Assembly: GCF_009939005.1 (NCBI RefSeq)
Contig: NZ_JAACJS010000015.1
Span: forward strand, 62,001 to 126,000
DNA length: 64,000 nt
Direction of reading: 5' to 3'
DNA from: Sediminibacterium roseum
Lineage (GTDB): Bacteria; Bacteroidota; Bacteroidia; Chitinophagales; Chitinophagaceae
Position numbers and translations under genes: made by a program. Below are positions 60,750 to 64,000 of the stretch, piece by piece. Within the stretch, counting starts at the first letter, position 1; each line of letters begins with the position of its first letter. The notes below the pieces were generated by a model that was not told the origin of the DNA, ran no database searches, and was given only the letters and a program-made list of their open reading frames with translations.

Positions 60750-60944
60750 ATGGAAAAACGCGTATTGGGAATCATCCTTGCCATTCTCGGGATCATCGGC
60801 CTTATCTATGCCGGCGCAAGTTTCATGAATGGATCCGGCGGCACACGCAACGTGAAGAGCATCCTCGTATTCGGCGCACTCGGCGCAGTGTTCTTTGCCG
60901 CGGGCATCGGCCTTGTGAAGCATACAAACGATAAGGCGACCTGA
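60750..60944 (+). CDS. Small two-helix membrane protein
   Basis: 64 residues. Helix 1 (VLGIILAILGIIGLIYAGASFM) and helix 2 (ILVFGALGAVFFAAGIGLV) are separated by a polar loop (NGSGGTRNVKS); the tail is basic. Its plan is like the 70-residue protein at 10.8 kb, though the sequences are not copies. No family name assigned. It stands alone between the desaturase (divergent) and the GH30 gene. Confidence 0.75.
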   Translation: MEKRVLGIILAILGIIGLIYAGASFMNGSGGTRNVKSILVFGALGAVFFAAGIGLVKHTNDKAT

Positions 60945-61146
60945 CACCCGGGATTAAACTGTTTACAAAAATTAACCGGTAAGAAGGGTTAAAGAAAGCC
61001 TGCATGCGGGCGGCTCTCTTTAGCCCTTTGTTTATTTGCCCCCTTCAACTTTTTACCCCCACTCCCCCCTCGGGCTTCCTCACTACAAACGCAAATCCGT
61101 ATCTTAACCCCTTTATTTTTCAGCCATTGCTTATCAAACCATAACC

Positions 61147-62598
61147 ATGAAAAGACTTTTTCTTGCTTTGGGGTTACTCGCCTCTCTTTCGTTTGTCTTG
61201 AACGATAAAAAAAACGCGCCTTTTTCACCACCCGGTAAAAAAGTTACCGTGTATACCACTGCGGAAAATACAGGGTACAGGATTAGTATGACAGACAGCC
61301 TGCGTCTCGCTCCAGCGGGCCAGCCGCTCGAAACCGAGCCTACCGTTTTTGTGGACCCTGGTAAAACCTTTCAGTCTTTCCTCGGCATCGGCGGTGCGTT
61401 GACGGATGCATCGGCTGAAACATTTTTCAAACTTCCCAAAGACAAACAGAAAGAGATACTGGAGCAATACTTCGACAGGAAAAAAGGGATCGGCTACTCG
61501 CTGATCCGTACCAATATACACAGCTGCGATTTTTCGAGCGGATCGTATACCTATGTGAATGAGAACGACAAGGACCTGAAATCTTTCAGCGTAGCGCACG
61601 ATGAGCAGTTCCGCATTCCCTTCATCAAACAATCCATTGCCGCTGCAGGTGGCAAACTCACATTGTACGTAAGCCCGTGGAGCCCGCCGGCTTGGATGAA
61701 AACCAACAACGATATCCTGCACGGCGGAAACCTGAAACCGGAATTTTACCAAAGCTGGGCCAACTATTACATCAAATTCATCAACGAATACCAGAAACGC
61801 GGTATACCCGTTTGGGGACTCAGCGTTCAGAACGAACCCATGGCCGTTCAGAAATGGGAATCCTGCAATTACACCGCGGAGCAGGAAAGGGATTTTATCA
61901 AGAATTACCTCGGGCCCACCTTACACAGATCGGGCATGGGCGATAAGAAACTCATTGCCTGGGACCACAACCGCGACCTGATGTACCACCGCGCCAGCAC
62001 GATCTTATCGGACCCTGCCGCGGCGAAATATGTTTGGGGCATCGGCTTTCATTGGTACGAAGACTGGACAGGCGGCGGAAAACTGTTCGACAACGTAAAG
62101 CGTGTGCACGAATCTTTTCCCAATACCAACCTGATCTTTACAGAAGGCTGTGCAGAATCGTTCAAACTCAATTCCATCAAAGACTGGAAATACGGGGAAG
62201 CATACGGGCGCTCACTCATCAACGATTTCAACAACGGCACAACCGGCTGGACCGACTGGAATATTTTGCTCGATGAAAACGGCGGCCCCAACCACGTAAA
62301 AAATTTCTGCTTCGCACCCGTGCATGCCGATACCAGGACGGGAGAGATCACCTACATGAATTCATTTTATTACATCGGCCATTTTTCAAAATTCATCGGC
62401 GCCAACGCAAAGCGCATCATCAGCGCTACGAGCCGTGGGCAACTGTTGACCACCGCGTTTAAAAATACAGACGGCAAACTGGTTGTTGTGGTGATGAACC
62501 AGAGCAATGAGAAGATCAATTATAAATTATGGGTGGCGGGACAAGGCGCGATGACAACAAGTTTGCCGCATTCCATCCAGACATTAATTGTAGAATAA
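61147..62598 (+). CDS. GH30 glycoside hydrolase (glucosylceramidase/beta-1,6-glucanase type)
   Basis: 483 residues. Signal-like N-terminus MKRLFLALGLLASLSFVL. GH30 features: FQSFLGIGGALTDASAETF, YSLIRTNIHSCDFS, LYVSPWSPPAWMKTN, acid/base Glu (about 229) in LSVQNEPMAVQKWESC, nucleophile Glu (about 333) in LIFTEGCAESF, and the C-terminal beta domain with YYIGHFSKFIGANAKRI. Substrates of the family are glucosylceramide or beta-1,6-glucan. The nearby desaturase of sphingolipid type makes a lipid link conceivable but not shown. The Gfo/Idh/MocA gene follows after 6 bp, so they share an operon. Confidence 0.92.
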   Translation: MKRLFLALGLLASLSFVLNDKKNAPFSPPGKKVTVYTTAENTGYRISMTDSLRLAPAGQPLETEPTVFVDPGKTFQSFLGIGGALTDASAETFFKLPKDKQKEILEQYFDRKKGIGYSLIRTNIHSCDFSSGSYTYVNENDKDLKSFSVAHDEQFRIPFIKQSIAAAGGKLTLYVSPWSPPAWMKTNNDILHGGNLKPEFYQSWANYYIKFINEYQKRGIPVWGLSVQNEPMAVQKWESCNYTAEQERDFIKNYLGPTLHRSGMGDKKLIAWDHNRDLMYHRASTILSDPAAAKYVWGIGFHWYEDWTGGGKLFDNVKRVHESFPNTNLIFTEGCAESFKLNSIKDWKYGEAYGRSLINDFNNGTTGWTDWNILLDENGGPNHVKNFCFAPVHADTRTGEITYMNSFYYIGHFSKFIGANAKRIISATSRGQLLTTAFKNTDGKLVVVVMNQSNEKINYKLWVAGQGAMTTSLPHSIQTLIVE

Positions 62599-62604
62599 AC
62601 CGAT

Positions 62605-63651
62605 ATGAAACCAATCAAAACTGCGATCCTTTCTTTCGGGCTTTCCGGGAAAGCTTTTCATGCTCCTTTTATTGACCTGCACAAAGGTTTTGAACTTACA
62701 GGTATCTGGGAACGGACCAAATCTGAGTCCGTCCATTTTTATCCCGGCACCACTATCTACCGTTCGCTTGAAGAGATCCTGGCAGACGACAGCATCGAAC
62801 TTGTAGTGGTGAACACACCCACTGCCACACATTTCGATTATACAAAGAAAGTACTGGAGGCCGGCAAGCACGCGGTTGTTGAGAAAGCATTTACAACCAC
62901 TACCGCGGAAGCGATTGAATTGAAAAAGATCGCGGAAGAAAAGAACAGTGTGTTGTCTGTTTTCCAGAACCGCCGCTGGGACAGTGATTTTAAAACCGTA
63001 AAAAAAATAATCGACGAGGATTGGCTCGGGGAGATCATGGAGGTGGAGATCCATTTCGACAGGTACAAAGAGGAATTGAGCCCGAAACCGCACAAAGAAA
63101 TACCTGCACCGGGGGCCGGTATCCTGAACGATCTGAGCCCGCACCTGATCGACCAGGCCCTTGTTTTATTCGGGATGCCCGAAGCCGTTTTTGCGGACCT
63201 GCGCATGACAAGACCCGGTTCTAAAGTGGACGACTATTTTGAAATACTTTTTTATTACCCGATGCTCCGGGTTCGGTTGAAATCAGGTTACCAGGTTAGA
63301 GAGCCGTTTCCTGCCTATGTGGTTCACGGAAGAAAGGGATCGTTCCTGAAAAGCCGCGCCGATGTGCAGGAGACAATGCTGGTGGCCAACCACAAACCGA
63401 ATCTAACGGATTGGGGAACGGAACCGGAATCGGAACAGGGCCTTCTGCATACAGAAAAAGATGGAGAAGTGATTCGCAGAAAAGTGCCAACATTACAGGG
63501 CAATTATTACGATTATTACGATGGCATCTATGAATCGATCCGCAACAACAAACCCGTACAGGTAAGCGCCGAAGATGGCATCCGTGTAATGCGGATCATC
63601 GATACCTGTTTTGAAAGCAGCAGGCAACGCAGGGCGCTGCCCATCGGTTAA
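62605..63651 (+). CDS. Gfo/Idh/MocA-family oxidoreductase
   Basis: 348 residues. Rossmann N-terminus [18 protein letters not shown] (the canonical GxGxxG form appears as FGLSGK), [35 protein letters not shown] (conserved EKP-like EKA: Lys and Glu kept, Pro is Ala), [17 protein letters not shown], then the C-terminal substrate domain with [17 protein letters not shown] (typical Gly-Asp-H motif). NAD(P)-dependent sugar or inositol oxidation in the cytosol is expected. It follows the GH30 gene by 6 bp. Exact substrate unknown. Confidence 0.9.
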   Translation: MKPIKTAILSFGLSGKAFHAPFIDLHKGFELTGIWERTKSESVHFYPGTTIYRSLEEILADDSIELVVVNTPTATHFDYTKKVLEAGKHAVVEKAFTTTTAEAIELKKIAEEKNSVLSVFQNRRWDSDFKTVKKIIDEDWLGEIMEVEIHFDRYKEELSPKPHKEIPAPGAGILNDLSPHLIDQALVLFGMPEAVFADLRMTRPGSKVDDYFEILFYYPMLRVRLKSGYQVREPFPAYVVHGRKGSFLKSRADVQETMLVANHKPNLTDWGTEPESEQGLLHTEKDGEVIRRKVPTLQGNYYDYYDGIYESIRNNKPVQVSAEDGIRVMRIIDTCFESSRQRRALPIG

Positions 63652-63716
63652 GCGTATTGCAAAGATGTGCGGCTTGGGTGTATGCCCGGTGTAAAACAAT
63701 CAACCAAAACAACCAT

Positions 63717-64000
63717 ATGAAACGATCTCTCCCCTTGTTGCCGCTGCTCGTTTTTTTTGCGGCGTGTAAGACAACACCATCAACAGAATTTAAACCCATT
63801 ACAGTGAAGTACCCGGTAACACAAAAAGACACCAGTATCAAAGATGATTATTTTGGCACCACGGTTGCCGATCCCTACCGCTGGCTGGAGAACGATACCG
63901 CAGAAAATACAAAGGCCTGGGTAAAGGCACAGAACGAGGTAACGCAGGGTTACCTGTCGCAGATCCCCTTCCGTTCAAAGATCGAATCCCGTTTGAAAGA
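63717..64000 (+). CDS. Prolyl oligopeptidase family (S9A) lipoprotein, 5' part only
   Basis: The window holds 94 codons from an ATG ([20 protein letters not shown]), which has a lipobox Cys at about 17 (FAAC). The N-terminal POP propeller start is clear: [21 protein letters not shown] and [16 protein letters not shown]. The catalytic Ser, Asp and His would be beyond the edge. It is predicted to be a surface or periplasmic lipid-anchored peptidase that cuts after proline. Neighbour is the Gfo/Idh/MocA gene, 65 bp before; no operon link is clear. Confidence 0.9.
   Translation, partial: MKRSLPLLPLLVFFAACKTTPSTEFKPITVKYPVTQKDTSIKDDYFGTTVADPYRWLENDTAENTKAWVKAQNEVTQGYLSQIPFRSKIESRLK

Overview
The window looks like a chromosomal segment of a Bacteroidota bacterium, most likely family Chitinophagaceae. 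The grounds are the protein families (TonB-dependent receptor, OmpA with thrombospondin type 3 repeats, GH29/GH43/GH30/DUF1080 enzymes, arrays of ~800-residue MacB/FtsX-type permeases), the near absence of Shine-Dalgarno sequences, and TTTG/TAnnTTTG-like promoters. I see no rRNA, tRNA, CRISPR, transposase or phage structural genes. The assignment rests on reading the sequence, not on a database search.

Layout. 0-5 kb: a sigma-54 response regulator cut by the window edge, rpoN, a CHASE3 histidine kinase and a tiny DUF1328 membrane protein. 5-11.6 kb: an OmpA-family protein, a FAD oxidoreductase, two single-domain response regulators and a set of small envelope or stress proteins (holin-like, YtxH, PNPOx-like). 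11.8-14.1 kb: mlaE-mlaF-mlaD lipid transport, ended by a 23-bp perfect hairpin. 14.2-18.3 kb: a coupled operon of TonB-dependent receptor, YfiR and a CHASE8-HAMP histidine kinase, which resembles the YfiBNR sensory logic wired to a kinase instead of a diguanylate cyclase. 19.5-27.2 kb: a carbohydrate locus. Eight minus-strand genes encode a non-phosphorylative L-fucose pathway (mutarotase, two SDRs, lactonase, FAH-type hydrolase) with an alpha-L-fucosidase, a GH43 enzyme and a zinc dehydrogenase; a DUF1080 lipoprotein lies beside them. 27.3-29.8 kb: an RNA methylase, a DUF6090-like protein and a cytochrome-c-like lipoprotein.

30-57.6 kb is the most striking part. A two-gene sigma-54 two-component system (a kinase with two membrane helices and almost no periplasmic loop, and an NtrC-type regulator) lies divergent to an export locus. 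That locus holds a small membrane ORF, a HlyD/MacA-type adaptor, an ATPase, EIGHT consecutive MacB/FtsX-type permeases (785-826 aa, each a fused double permease ending in NPVKSLRxE), a second ATPase and a TolC-type channel. Two candidate sigma-54 promoters, 22 kb apart, share the same architecture: two TGT-N10/11-ACA palindromes 22 bp centre to centre, then 62 bp to a TGGCACA -24 element, then a start codon about 30 nt beyond the -12 element. One lies before the adaptor end of the array and the other before ATPase 2-TolC. This suggests one regulator controls both ends of an envelope-stress or export system. Four of the spacers between permeases are filled by AT-rich AATTCCTAATT-type repeats.

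57.8-64 kb: small hypotheticals, a thioesterase, a fatty-acid desaturase that closely resembles eukaryotic sphingolipid delta-4 desaturases, a GH30 (glucosylceramidase-type) hydrolase, a Gfo/Idh/MocA oxidoreductase and the start of a prolyl-oligopeptidase lipoprotein cut by the window end.
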